Notes: generated by a model from the letters alone, not told the origin. 64,000 nt of DNA from Pelagibius marinus (GCF_014925385.1 NZ_JACSDK010000017.1:124001-188000), one strand, 5' to 3'; counted from the stretch's first letter, positions 1 to 7,883 are shown. Numbers and translations are program-made.

Positions 1-252
1 GGCGTGGTGGTCGACATCGGCGGTTTCCTGGGCGTGGGCGCAAAGCCCGTCGGCCTTTCCTGGACCGCCCTGAGCGAGGAGCAGTCCGATGGTGAACTGC
101 TGCTGCTCACCAACATGACGCGGGAGGAACTGGAAGCAGCCCCGGCGTTCAAGACCATCGCCGAAAAACAGGTCGAGCAGGACCGGAAGATGATGGAAGA
201 GAAGGTGATCAGGGAAGAACCCACGCCGCCGACGCCGCAGCAGGTCCAGTAG
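1..252 (+). CDS. PRC-barrel domain protein, 3' part
   Basis: The frame is open from the first base of the window, so the true start lies upstream and only the last 83 residues are seen. The stretch GVVVDIGGFLGVGAKPVGLSW matches the second half of a PRC-barrel: a hydrophobic strand, a glycine turn, then a strand. PRC-barrel proteins of this kind in alphaproteobacteria are usually short and exported, and their ligand is generally unknown. The tail is charged (KQVEQDRKMMEEKVIREE) and ends in a Pro/Gln-rich stretch (TPPTPQQVQ). No neighbour gives a functional clue. Confidence 0.75.
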   Translation, partial: GVVVDIGGFLGVGAKPVGLSWTALSEEQSDGELLLLTNMTREELEAAPAFKTIAEKQVEQDRKMMEEKVIREEPTPPTPQQVQ

Positions 253-399
253 CGGCCCGCGGTTGTGCTCGGGGCGCGGCAGAGACTAAGGGTGCTCCGT
301 CATGGAGCATCCATTCTTCTCCGGGACCAACTTCCGGAGCGGAAGCCCGGACGAGGCACGCGGTTGCGGGGCCCGGCGATCAGCGATCAAGGGGGTGCG

Positions 400-882
400 A
401 TGAGCAATGCAGTATTCGTCTTATCTGCCCTGCTCTGCGTCGCCGGGGCCGGCGGAGTCCTCGCCCAGGAAAAGCCGGCGGACGACACGACGAAGCTGGC
501 CGAGGAGATCATCGACTGCGCGAGCCTGGACAGCAATGCAAGGCGGCTCGCCTGCTACGACGAAGTGGCCGCGCCCCTGCTCGGGGTTGAGGGGGCCTCC
601 GAGGAGAGCGATGTCCCAGCGGCGATTCACAAATTCACGGGTAAGGACAACTGGAACTCAGATGTCCTGGAACTCACCTCGCCCTGGCGCCTGGTCTGGC
701 AGAACAAGGGCAGTCTGCTCACCGTGGAACTGCATACGTCCCAAGGCGAACTGGTCGAAGTCGTCGGCAACCAGATTGGCGAAGGCGGGGGCCGCTCGAC
801 AGTTATCGGGCCCGGTAGCTACCGGCTGGCCGTGCGTGGGCTCGGCGGCTGGCAAGTCCAGCTCGTCACCGAAGAGGATTAG
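400..882 (+). CDS. Small exported protein with RLACYD motif
   Basis: A 160-residue protein. The ATG at 400 is chosen because GGGGGTG lies just upstream and because it places a signal peptide at the N-terminus (residues 1-22, a hydrophobic core ending at A-Q). The mature part begins acidic and holds CASLDSNARRLACYDEVA, a two-cysteine motif of the C-x(n)-RLxCYD type also seen in small periplasmic proteins such as the VasI family near type VI clusters. No type VI genes are nearby, so only the motif is shared. The C-terminal half (residues ~75-155) looks like an all-beta domain rich in glycine. Function is not known. An upstream in-frame start at 265 would bury the signal peptide and is rejected. 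Confidence 0.65.
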   Translation: MSNAVFVLSALLCVAGAGGVLAQEKPADDTTKLAEEIIDCASLDSNARRLACYDEVAAPLLGVEGASEESDVPAAIHKFTGKDNWNSDVLELTSPWRLVWQNKGSLLTVELHTSQGELVEVVGNQIGEGGGRSTVIGPGSYRLAVRGLGGWQVQLVTEED

Positions 883-919
883 GGGAAGACCGGGCCGCCG
901 TCGGCAGCCGGTATAGCAG

Positions 920-1042
920 CTACAGCAAGAAGAGCGCCATCAGGGCCAGGGTGATGACCACCAGGCCCGTGGAGATCGTGATGAAGCGCACGAAGCCCTT
1001 CCAGATCTGCTGATGTTCGCGAAGCAATTGATCGTCCGACAT
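920..1042 (-). CDS. aa3-type cytochrome c oxidase subunit IV (40 aa)
   Basis: A 40-residue gene. The translation starts MSDDQLLREHQQIWKGFVRF and continues into one hydrophobic helix (residues ~18-40) that ends at the stop. The pattern of an acidic start, then H-x-x-x-W-x-G-F, then one transmembrane helix is that of the small bacterial aa3 oxidase subunit IV family (COX4_pro_2). These peptides sit at the edge of the oxidase in the inner membrane and their role is poorly defined. The gene stands alone downstream of purN, away from the main ctaCDE genes, which is common in alphaproteobacteria. The assignment rests on this motif pattern and size. Confidence 0.7.
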   Translation of the reverse strand: MSDDQLLREHQQIWKGFVRFITISTGLVVITLALMALFLL

Positions 1043-1182
1043 ATGTGAAAGCCCTGCTCGTTACTTGCTGACTGCGACCACCCTTGGAACCCCAGCGGAA
1101 CGCGGGTTGGACGCGCGATTGGTTTGCTTGCGGTTTCTTCTAGCCTGAGACGCTGTAGCGGGCAAGTCCCGGAGTCTGCCGC

Positions 1183-1830
1183 TCAAGCCTCCGCCGGCGG
1201 GTTGAAGATCCGGGCGGAAGGGTCGAATTTCCCGGATATCTCGGCCTTGCCGCCCTGAAAGCGCACCTTGCCCTCGGCCACCAGCCGCAGGCAGGCGGGG
1301 TAGAGCCGGTGTTCGGCCGTCAGCACCCGGGCGGCCAGGCTGTCCGGGTCGTCGCCGGGCAGCACCGGCACCGCGGCCTGGCCGATGATGGGGCCGCCGT
1401 CCACCTCCTCGTTCACGTAGTGCACGCTGCAGCCGTGCAGCCGTACCCCGGCCGCCAGGGCCCTGGCATGGGTGTCGAGGCCGGGAAAGAGCGGCAGCAG
1501 GGAAGGGTGGATGTTGATCATGCGGCCCTGCCAGTGGCGCACGAAGCCGGCGCTGACCACCCGCATGAAGCCGGCCAGGCAGAGCAGTTCCACCCCCGCC
1601 GCCTCCAGCGCCGCCGTCACCGCGGTCTCGAAGGCTTCCCGGCCGTCGAAGCCCTTGTGGTCGATGGTCTCGGCCGCGACGCCCGCCGCCCGCGCGTGGT
1701 CGAGGCCGCCGGCCCCCGGACGGTTGGAGATCACCGTGACGATCTGCGCCGGGAATCCCGGTGTCGCGCAGGCGTCCAGCAGCGATTTCAGGTTGCTGCC
1801 GCGCCCGGAGATGAGGACGCCGACTTTCAA
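1183..1830 (-). CDS. purN: Phosphoribosylglycinamide formyltransferase
   Basis: GAR transformylase: moves the formyl group of 10-formyl-THF to glycinamide ribonucleotide, step three of purine synthesis, in the cytosol. The 215-residue product begins MKVGVLISGRGSNL, the phosphate-binding loop of the family. It carries the catalytic signature MINIHPSLLP with Asn and His, and the HGCSVHYVNEEVDGGPIIGQ segment with the catalytic Asp. No ATG is available. The ATG at the purM stop is out of frame and quickly stops, so a TTG at 1830 is chosen because GAGG lies eight bases upstream and the length fits the family. It follows purM after ten bases and is probably translationally coupled. Confidence 0.95.
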   Translation of the reverse strand: MKVGVLISGRGSNLKSLLDACATPGFPAQIVTVISNRPGAGGLDHARAAGVAAETIDHKGFDGREAFETAVTAALEAAGVELLCLAGFMRVVSAGFVRHWQGRMINIHPSLLPLFPGLDTHARALAAGVRLHGCSVHYVNEEVDGGPIIGQAAVPVLPGDDPDSLAARVLTAEHRLYPACLRLVAEGKVRFQGGKAEISGKFDPSARIFNPPAEA

Positions 1831-1840
1831 GCTCTTGTCC

Positions 1841-2941
1841 TCATTGAGGCCAGGTCGCCTCCAGGTTCCGGATGGTGACCTGGCCGCCCTCGCCGTGGTG
1901 GGCGGTGATGTGGCCGATGCCGAAGACCGTTTCGCCGGCCTCCTCGAAGGCGGCGCGCACGGCCTCGGCCTGTCCGGGATCGACCACCACGGCCATGCCA
2001 ACGCCGCAGTTGAAGGTGCGCACCATCTCCTGCGGGGCGATGCCGCCGAACTCCGCCAGCCAGCGGAAGACCTCCGGCACCGGCCAGGTGATGCCGTCCA
2101 GGACCACACCCAGCCCCTCGGGGATGACCCGCGGCAGGTTCTCCAGGAAGCCGCCGCCGGTAATGTGGGCCAGGGCCTTCACGCCCCGGCCGCCGTCCGC
2201 GGCGGTCTCCAATGCCGCCAGGCAGCTCTTCACGTAGATGCGGGTCGGCGCCAGCAGGGCCTCGCCCAGGCTCAGCTCCGGCGCGAAGGGCGCCGGCTGG
2301 GCGTAATCGAGGCCCAGGGTCTCGACCACCCGGCGGACCAGGGAAAAACCGTTGGAGTGCAGGCCGGAAGAGGCGAGGCCGAGGACCACGTCGCCGGCCG
2401 CCACGCTGGCGCCGGTCAGCACCCGGTCGCGCTCCACCGCGCCCACGGCGAAGCCGGCCAGGTCGTAGTCGCCGGCGGCGTAAAGCCCGGGCATCTCGGC
2501 GGTCTCACCGCCGATCAGGGCGCAGCCGGCCTGACGGCAGCCCTCGGCGATGCCTTCGACGATGGCGGTGCCGGCGGCAACCTCCAGGTGTCCGGTCGCG
2601 TAGTAATCCAGGAAGAAGAGAGGCTCAGCGCCCTGCACCACAAGGTCGTTGACGCACATGGCCACCAGGTCGATCCCTACGGTGCCATGGCGTTCGGCGG
2701 CGATGGCGATCTTCAGTTTGGTGCCGACGCCGTCGTTGGCGGCCACCAGCAGTGGGTCGCGGAAGCCGGCCGCCTTGAGGTCGAAGAAGCCCCCGAAGCC
2801 GCCCAGGCCCGCGTCCGCCCCGCTGCGCGCGGTCGAGCGGGCCAGCGGCTTGATGGCCTCCACCAGCGCGTTGCCGGCATCGATGTCGACGCCCGCATCC
2901 TTGTAGCTCAGCTGGTTGTCACGCGAATTCCGGCTTGTTAT
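1841..2941 (-). CDS. purM: Phosphoribosylformylglycinamidine cyclo-ligase (AIR synthetase)
   Basis: AIR synthetase: ATP-dependent ring closure of FGAM to AIR in purine synthesis. The conserved N-terminal [20 protein letters not shown] segment, the [12 protein letters not shown] motif and [14 protein letters not shown] are all present. The start is unusual. Between an in-frame TGA and the GTG at 2863 there is no ATG, GTG or TTG. The GTG would remove the conserved N-terminus. The only codon with a good Shine-Dalgarno is ATA at 2941 (GGAGG, five-base spacer), giving 366 residues, normal for the family. Two in-frame CTG codons are the other options. First gene of purM-purN and divergent from the DUF2066 gene. 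Confidence 0.93.
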   Translation of the reverse strand: MTSRNSRDNQLSYKDAGVDIDAGNALVEAIKPLARSTARSGADAGLGGFGGFFDLKAAGFRDPLLVAANDGVGTKLKIAIAAERHGTVGIDLVAMCVNDLVVQGAEPLFFLDYYATGHLEVAAGTAIVEGIAEGCRQAGCALIGGETAEMPGLYAAGDYDLAGFAVGAVERDRVLTGASVAAGDVVLGLASSGLHSNGFSLVRRVVETLGLDYAQPAPFAPELSLGEALLAPTRIYVKSCLAALETAADGGRGVKALAHITGGGFLENLPRVIPEGLGVVLDGITWPVPEVFRWLAEFGGIAPQEMVRTFNCGVGMAVVVDPGQAEAVRAAFEEAGETVFGIGHITAHHGEGGQVTIRNLEATWPQ

Positions 2942-2951
2942 GGCGTCCTCC
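2939..2951 (-). promoter_or_regulatory. purM Shine-Dalgarno with AUA initiation codon
   Basis: On the minus strand GGAGG (2951-2947) is followed by five bases and the codon ATA (2941-2939), which is in frame with purM. No standard start codon exists in frame between the preceding stop and residue 27. This makes AUA (or a downstream CTG) the likely initiator. Confidence 0.55.
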
Positions 2952-3030
2952 GGTCACATGAGGTATTTAAGACATGAGGCTTTTCAGCCCGCTTTGCCGG
3001 GCGAAGATAGAGAATCCGGGACGGTTTGCA

Positions 3031-4254
3031 ATGTGGTTTCGCCGGCTGAGCGGCGTTCGAGTGCTGGCCCTGGCCCTGGTGGCCTGCGGGGGCCTGTCCC
3101 TGGCACTGGCGGGGGCGCTGCTGCTGGGCGCGGATAGCGCCCACGCCCAGGGCGCCAGCGACATCTTCACGGTGCGCAACGTGCCGGTGGACGAGACCGC
3201 CGGAACCGCGGCCGAGGCCCGCCAGGTGGCCCTGGCGGTGGGCCAGCGCCGGGCTTTCCGCCGGCTGCTGCGGCGCCTGGTGCCGGAGAACCAGCTGGGC
3301 CTGGTGCCGGAGCCCGATTCCAACCTGCTGCAGTATTATGTGCTCGATTTCTCGGTGGCCGACGAGCGCACCTCCGCGGTGCGCTACCTTGCCGATCTGA
3401 CCTTCCGCTTCAACGGGGCGGAGGTGCGCAAGCTGCTGCGCAGCAACAACGTCGCCTTCGCCGAAACCCGCAGCAAGCCGGTGGTGGTGCTGCCGGTCTT
3501 CGAGAGCCCCGACACCGAGGCGACGCTCTGGCAGTACCCCAATCCCTGGCGCGATGTCTGGTCGTTGCGGCCGGGGGACGACGGTCTGGTGCCCCTGCCG
3601 GTACCCTTGGGCGACATCGGCGATATCGCGGCCATCGATGCGCAGCGTGCCCTGGCAGCCGACCCTGAGGCGCTGCGCGCGATCGCGGCCCTCTACGGCG
3701 CCGAGGACGTTCTGGTCGCCGAAGCCAGCCTGAGCGGCGACCCGGAGGCCGGCTCCGCGGTGCTGACGGTGGTGACCAACCGTTACAGCGACGGCACCAA
3801 CACGGCGGTGCTGCGCGACAAGGTGGTGCAGGTGACCGGTGAGCCCTACGACGGTTTCCTGACCCGCGCCGCAGACCGCATCGACAACGCCGTCCAGGAA
3901 GCCTGGAAGCAGCAGAACCTGCTGCAGTTCGGCAGCGAGCGCTCGATTGTGGTCTACGTGCCGCTGGACGGCCTCGACGATTGGCTGAACGTGCGCCGGC
4001 GCCTGCACGGTGTCGCCGCGATCCAGCAGACCGGCGTCACCACGCTGACCCGCTACGAGGCGCAGCTGGAAATCACCTTCTTCGGCGACGAGCAGCGCCT
4101 GAGCCGGGCGCTGGCGCAGCGCGATCTGTTACTGGCGCTGCGCCCGGACAGCAATTGGGAGCTGATGTTGGCCGAAAAGCGCGACAGGCTGATGTCCGAG
4201 CCGCAGCCGGCCCTTGACGGACAGAGCATCTTCCCGGCACCCGCGCCGCAATGA
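3031..4254 (+). CDS. DUF2066 domain exported protein
   Basis: A 407-residue protein of unknown role. The ATG at 3031 puts a basic n-region and a long hydrophobic core at residues ~8-38, ending at the S-A-H-A-Q cleavage-like site. The mature region opens with DIFTVRNVPVDETAGTAAEARQVALAVGQRRAFRRLLRRL, the hallmark of DUF2066. In alphaproteobacteria this gene sits between purM (divergent) and the AI-2E permease, as here, and a place in the envelope is inferred from the signal. An earlier in-frame ATG at 2974 would add 19 residues before the signal. It overlaps the next gene by four bases (ATGA), so the two are probably co-translated. Confidence 0.85.
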   Translation: MWFRRLSGVRVLALALVACGGLSLALAGALLLGADSAHAQGASDIFTVRNVPVDETAGTAAEARQVALAVGQRRAFRRLLRRLVPENQLGLVPEPDSNLLQYYVLDFSVADERTSAVRYLADLTFRFNGAEVRKLLRSNNVAFAETRSKPVVVLPVFESPDTEATLWQYPNPWRDVWSLRPGDDGLVPLPVPLGDIGDIAAIDAQRALAADPEALRAIAALYGAEDVLVAEASLSGDPEAGSAVLTVVTNRYSDGTNTAVLRDKVVQVTGEPYDGFLTRAADRIDNAVQEAWKQQNLLQFGSERSIVVYVPLDGLDDWLNVRRRLHGVAAIQQTGVTTLTRYEAQLEITFFGDEQRLSRALAQRDLLLALRPDSNWELMLAEKRDRLMSEPQPALDGQSIFPAPAPQ

Positions 4255-5453
4255 ACGATCAGGAATCGCAAGGGCAGGATCCGCAGGGGCGGGGGGCGCA
4301 AGCGCAGGAGAGCCAGGGCCGCGTGCTGGCGCATGTGCCGACGGCCAGCCAGCTGCGCTTCTGGCTGGTCCTGCTGGTCGTCACGCTGATCTGCGTCTAC
4401 CTGCTGCGCAGCGTGCTGCTGCCCTTCGTGGCCGGCATGGCCGTCGCCTATCTGCTGGACCCGATCTGCGACCGCCTGGAGAAGTGGAAGCTGTCGCGCA
4501 CCTGGGCGACCTCCATCGTTACCGTCTGCTTCGTTCTGATCTGCATCCTGGTATTGCTGCTGGTGATCCCGGCCGTGGTCAGCCAGATCGCCACCCTGAT
4601 CGAGCGGGCGCCGGACTACCTGGCCGCCATCCAGCGGGAGGTCGCAGTCCTGGTCGAGATGCTGCGCGACCGCATAGATGCCGGCACCGAAGAGAAGATC
4701 AGGTCGGTGCTGGGCGGCTCGGCCGACAGGATCTTCGCCTGGGTGACGGAGGTGCTGGGCGGCATCATTTCCGGCGGCGTCGCCTTCTTCAACTTCGTTG
4801 CGCTGATGGTGATCACTCCGGTTGTGACCTTCTATCTGCTGCGCGACTGGGACCGCATGGTCGCCAAGGCCGACGACTGGCTGCCGCGCAAGCACCAGGA
4901 GACGATCCGGCGCCTGGCGCTGGAGGTGGACGAGACCCTGGCGGGCTTCCTGCGCGGGCAGGGCATGGTCTGTTTGTCTCTAGCCGTTTTCTATGCCGTC
5001 GGCCTGACCCTGGCCGGCCTCGACTTCGGCCTGGTGGTGGGGCTCATCGCCGGCTTCCTGTCGTTCATCCCCTACGTCGGCTCGCTGGTCGGGCTGGTGC
5101 TCTCCGTCGGGCTGGCGCTGGCGCAGTTCGACAACCTGCTGTCGGTGGGCGTCGTCGCCGTCGTCTTCTTCATCGGCCAGGGCATCGAAGGCAACGTGCT
5201 GACCCCCAAGCTGGTCGGCGAGAAGGTCGGCCTGCACCCCGTCTGGGTGATGTTCGCGCTGCTGGCCGGCGGCGCGCTCTTCGGTTTCGTCGGCGTATTG
5301 CTGGCGGTGCCGGTCGCCGCCATCGTCGGTGTGGGCGTCCGCTTCGCACTCTCTCAGTACCGCCTCAGCGCCTACTACACAGGCCATGCCCCTGGCGATG
5401 ACGGGGGGCCGCAGGACGCGGCGCAGAACGGCGGGCAGGACGCCACGCCGTGA
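4251..5453 (+). CDS. AI-2E family transporter (PerM/UPF0118)
   Basis: A 400-residue polytopic inner-membrane protein. After a Gln/Gly-rich cytosolic tail (residues 1-30) come paired membrane helices (~40-85), a central cytosolic/periplasmic helical region (~105-165), and a C-terminal helix bundle. The bundle carries the family signature FLSFIPYVGSLVG, followed by the GQGIEGNVLTPKLVGEKVGLHPVWVMFALLAGG block. Members of this family export small molecules (AI-2 by TqsA) or act in Na+/H+ exchange, and the substrate here cannot be told. It overlaps the preceding and following genes by four bases each, forming a DUF2066 - permease - hdaA operon, an order conserved in alphaproteobacteria. Confidence 0.92.
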   Translation: MNDQESQGQDPQGRGAQAQESQGRVLAHVPTASQLRFWLVLLVVTLICVYLLRSVLLPFVAGMAVAYLLDPICDRLEKWKLSRTWATSIVTVCFVLICILVLLLVIPAVVSQIATLIERAPDYLAAIQREVAVLVEMLRDRIDAGTEEKIRSVLGGSADRIFAWVTEVLGGIISGGVAFFNFVALMVITPVVTFYLLRDWDRMVAKADDWLPRKHQETIRRLALEVDETLAGFLRGQGMVCLSLAVFYAVGLTLAGLDFGLVVGLIAGFLSFIPYVGSLVGLVLSVGLALAQFDNLLSVGVVAVVFFIGQGIEGNVLTPKLVGEKVGLHPVWVMFALLAGGALFGFVGVLLAVPVAAIVGVGVRFALSQYRLSAYYTGHAPGDDGGPQDAAQNGGQDATP

Positions 5454-6175
5454 CGTCGCCCGCGCAGCTTCCCCTAGACCTCGGCCACCGCCCGGCCCTG
5501 GCGCGCGAAGACTTCCTGGTCGCGCCGAGCAACGAGGTGGCGGTCGCCTGGATCGACCGCTGGCCGGACTGGCCGGCGGGCGCGCTGGCCCTCTTCGGGC
5601 CGCCGGGCAGCGGCAAGACGCATCTCTGCCAGGTTTGGCGCCAGGCATCCGGCGCCATCCAGATCGACGCCGAGATGCTGCGCCGTGACGAGCCGGCAGC
5701 CTATCTGGGCGATGCCGAGGGAGGCGTAGGCGCCTGCGTGGTGGAAGACGTCGCCGGCTGCTTGGCCGCGGAGCCGGAGGTCGCGCGGCGCCTGCTGCAC
5801 CTCTACAACATGATGCTGGAGCGGCGCGGCTTCCTGCTGTTGTCGGACCGCCAAGCGCCGGCCCGCTGGGACTGTCCACTGGCCGACCTGCGCTCGCGTT
5901 TGTCGGGCATGCAGGCCGTCGCCCTGGGCGAGCCGGACGACGCCCTGATCGAAGTGGTGCTGGTGAAGCTCTTCGCCGACCGCCAGATCGCGGTCAGCGC
6001 CGAGGTGGTGCGCTTCGTGAGCGCGCGCATCGAGCGCTCCTTCGCGGCGGCGCGGCGCGTGGTGGCGGCAATCGACCGGACCGCGCTGGCCCGGCAGCGG
6101 CAGATCACCATACCGCTGGCGCGGTCGGTGCTGCAGGAGATCGATGCTTCACAGGAAGCGGAAGACCTGAACTAG
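5450..6175 (+). CDS. hdaA: HdaA, DnaA-related replication-inactivating AAA protein
   Basis: A 241-residue relative of DnaA lacking the DNA-binding domain IV. The start (GTG, overlapping the upstream stop) is followed at residues 5-11 by QLPLDLG, a textbook sliding-clamp binding motif. Through it HdaA docks on DnaN to trigger ATP hydrolysis by DnaA and prevent re-initiation. The Walker A loop is GPPGSGKTHL (residues ~47-56). The Walker B region is CVVEDVAG, slightly degenerate compared with DnaA. The sensor II arginine region is in SARIERSFAAARRVV. It is the last gene of the DUF2066-permease-hdaA operon and is followed after 11 bases by an SDR gene with its own strong GGGAGG. Confidence 0.92.
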   Translation: MTSPAQLPLDLGHRPALAREDFLVAPSNEVAVAWIDRWPDWPAGALALFGPPGSGKTHLCQVWRQASGAIQIDAEMLRRDEPAAYLGDAEGGVGACVVEDVAGCLAAEPEVARRLLHLYNMMLERRGFLLLSDRQAPARWDCPLADLRSRLSGMQAVALGEPDDALIEVVLVKLFADRQIAVSAEVVRFVSARIERSFAAARRVVAAIDRTALARQRQITIPLARSVLQEIDASQEAEDLN

Positions 6176-6186
6176 GGAGGTAGGGA

Positions 6187-6966
6187 ATGGATCTGGGGAT
6201 CAAGGGGCGCAAGGCGCTGGTCTGTGCGGCGAGCAAGGGGCTGGGGCGCGCCTGCGCCCTGCAGCTCGCCACGGAAGGCGTCGACGTGACCATCGTGGCG
6301 CGCACGCCCGAGCCGCTGGAGAAGACGGCGGAGGAGATCCGCAGCGCGACGGGCGTGACCGTCAACGCCGTCGCCACGGACATCACCACGCCGGAGGGGC
6401 GCCAACTCGCGCTGGCCGCCTGTCCGCAGCCCGACATCCTGGTCAACAACGCCGGCGGGCCGCCGCCGGGCGACTTTCGAGACTGGGACCGCGACGACTG
6501 GATCAAGGCGCTGGACGCCAACATGCTGACGCCCATCGAGCTGATCAAGGCGACGGTGGACGGCATGATGGAGCGCCGCTTCGGGCGCATCGTCAACATC
6601 ACCTCCGGCGCGGTGAAGGCGCCCATCGACATCCTGGGTCTCTCCAACGGCGCGCGCGCCGGCCTTACCGGCTTCGTGGCGGGCGTGGCGCGCAAGACGG
6701 TGATCAACAACGTCACCATCAACAATCTTCTGCCGGGCCCCTTCGACACCGACCGCCTGCGCCAGACGATCAAGGCGGTGGCCGACAAGTCCGGCCGCTC
6801 CACGGAGGAGGTGGCCAAGGAGCGCGCGGCGGGCAACCCGACCGGGCGCTTCGGCGACCCGGTGGAGTTCGGCGAAGCCTGCGCCTTCCTGTGCAGCGCT
6901 CACGCCGGCTACATCACCGGTCAGAATCTGCTGATCGACGGCGGCGCCTTTCCGGGAACACTTTAG
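6187..6966 (+). CDS. SDR family oxidoreductase
   Basis: A 259-residue short-chain dehydrogenase/reductase, probably NAD(P)-dependent. The nucleotide-binding turn reads CAASKGLGRACALQL (residues ~12-26), followed by VNNAGG (~93-98). At the catalytic site the usual S...YxxxK is altered: NITSGAVKAPIDILGLSNGARAGLTGF shows the Ser, but S-N-G-A-R stands where Y-x-x-x-K is expected. Both the Tyr and the Lys are therefore replaced, a pattern found in a divergent SDR subgroup often labelled 3-oxoacyl-ACP reductase-like. Classical activity is doubtful. It is preceded by GGGAGG seven bases before ATG and ends at two strong hairpins. It interrupts the otherwise conserved hdaA-ppk order. Confidence 0.85.
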   Translation: MDLGIKGRKALVCAASKGLGRACALQLATEGVDVTIVARTPEPLEKTAEEIRSATGVTVNAVATDITTPEGRQLALAACPQPDILVNNAGGPPPGDFRDWDRDDWIKALDANMLTPIELIKATVDGMMERRFGRIVNITSGAVKAPIDILGLSNGARAGLTGFVAGVARKTVINNVTINNLLPGPFDTDRLRQTIKAVADKSGRSTEEVAKERAAGNPTGRFGDPVEFGEACAFLCSAHAGYITGQNLLIDGGAFPGTL

Positions 6967-6968
6967 CG

Positions 6969-7003
6969 CCCAATTTCTGTCACAAGCTGTGACGGAAGTT
7001 GGG
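6969..7003 (+). terminator. Hairpin after the SDR gene
   Basis: CCCAA ... TTGGG encloses TTC/GAA and a GTCACA/TGTGAC stem with a three-base loop, giving about 16 base pairs when U-G pairs are allowed. The downstream sequence TCAATTTT is a weak T-run. It lies three bases after the SDR stop. Confidence 0.55.
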
Positions 7004-7021
7004 TCAATTTTGACCATTCCG

Positions 7022-7048
7022 GGGCGCCGAGGGAGGACCACGGCGCCC
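7022..7048 (+). terminator. Second GC hairpin, possible back-up terminator
   Basis: GGGCGCCG and CGGCGCCC form a perfect eight-pair stem around an 11-base loop, followed by CTTCCC. It lies between the SDR gene and the histidine-rich protein gene. Confidence 0.4.
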
Positions 7049-7104
7049 CTTCCCGTAGCACCGATCTCACCAACGCTTTTAGGCAGCTTTGGAAGGATCG
7101 GAAA

Positions 7105-7716
7105 ATGTCCAGGAAGTTCGTGCTGGCGCTTACTGCGCTATTCATCCTGACCGCAACGCCGGCGCTCGCCGACGACTATCGTCACGATCGCGGCAGCCGT
7201 TGGAGCGGTGATCATTACCGCGGCGAGGGCAGGCATCACAAACACATGAAGCATCATCGGGCGAAGCGACACGACCGCCGGGTGGTCTGGCACAGCGGCC
7301 GCCACTGGGTACCGCCCGGTCACCGCAAGCACCGCCACAAGGCGGTCGTGCACAAACATCATCACGATTATCAGCGCGGAGGCCACAAGCATCGCCATGG
7401 CTATCGGCGCCACCGCGACGACGACTGGGCGCTCTATGCGATCCTGGCGCTGCAGATCGTGGACGTGCTGAACGAAAGCCAGCGCGACCACGTGGTCTGG
7501 GCGCAGCGACGTGCCTACAGCGTGCCCCTGGGCGACACCATCCAGTGGAATGACGGCGGCGCTTCCGGCAGCGTGGTGCCGACGCGCGACGGCAGGGACG
7601 CCGCGGGACGCTACTGCCGGGAGTTCCAGCAGCAGATCGTGATCGGCCAGCGCCGGCAGTCCGGCTATGGGGTGGCCTGCCGGCAGCCCGACGGCGCCTG
7701 GGAGGTCATCTCCTAG
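7105..7716 (+). CDS. Histidine-rich exported protein with surface-antigen (17 kDa-like) C-terminus
   Basis: A 203-residue exported protein with a clear signal peptide (residues 1-22, ending A-L-A-D). Residues ~24-112 are extremely rich in His and Arg (about 21 His in some 90 residues, in runs such as HHKHMKHH and HKHHHD). A short hydrophobic segment (ALYAILALQIVDVL, ~113-126) follows. The C-terminal ~65 residues end YCREFQQQIVIGQRRQSGYG then ACRQPDGAWEVIS. That is the pattern (CREFQ...GxACRxxDGxW) of the RT0821/Lpp0805 and rickettsial 17 kDa surface-antigen group. The His-rich part suggests metal binding (inference). It has its own RBS (GGAAGGATCGGAAA) and is not obviously in an operon. Confidence 0.75.
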   Translation: MSRKFVLALTALFILTATPALADDYRHDRGSRWSGDHYRGEGRHHKHMKHHRAKRHDRRVVWHSGRHWVPPGHRKHRHKAVVHKHHHDYQRGGHKHRHGYRRHRDDDWALYAILALQIVDVLNESQRDHVVWAQRRAYSVPLGDTIQWNDGGASGSVVPTRDGRDAAGRYCREFQQQIVIGQRRQSGYGVACRQPDGAWEVIS

Positions 7717-7756
7717 GCCCGAGGCCATGGCTTTGTGGTATGCTTGGGTGAGTTGC

Positions 7757-7796
7757 GGGCCTTCCCGCAGACCGCGAGGCTCTGTCGGGAAGGCCC
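7757..7796. terminator. Stem-loop downstream of the His-rich gene
   Basis: GGGCCTTCCCG (7757-7767) and CGGGAAGGCCC (7786-7796) are perfect 11-base complements separated by 18 bases. There is no T-run, so this may be a Rho-type or processing structure rather than an intrinsic terminator. Confidence 0.4.
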
Positions 7797-7863
7797 TGGC
7801 TCATGGGGCTGGGTAGGGATCACCCACGGGCCGGCACCTGTGTAGCCAAAACGATTCTACGGT

Positions 7864-7883
7864 GCTTTGATGTACATCAAAGC
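7864..7883. promoter_or_regulatory. Perfect FNR/FixK-type palindrome upstream of ppk
   Basis: GCTTTGATGTACATCAAAGC is a perfect 20-base palindrome containing TTGAT-N4-ATCAA, the consensus of FNR/FixK/Anr-family (CRP superfamily) regulators. It lies about 150 bases before the chosen ppk start, and ppk is the only gene reading away from it, since the upstream gene ends at 7716. Binding by such a regulator is inferred from the motif alone. Confidence 0.65.

Noticed and set aside
1841-2863. Shorter purM starting at GTG 2863
   Set aside because: It removes the conserved [12 protein letters not shown] segment present just upstream in frame.
2938-4008. A 356-residue minus-strand frame opposite the DUF2066 gene
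   Set aside because: Shadow of a conserved gene. Sequence rich in His/Gln as typical for reverse frames of GC-rich genes.
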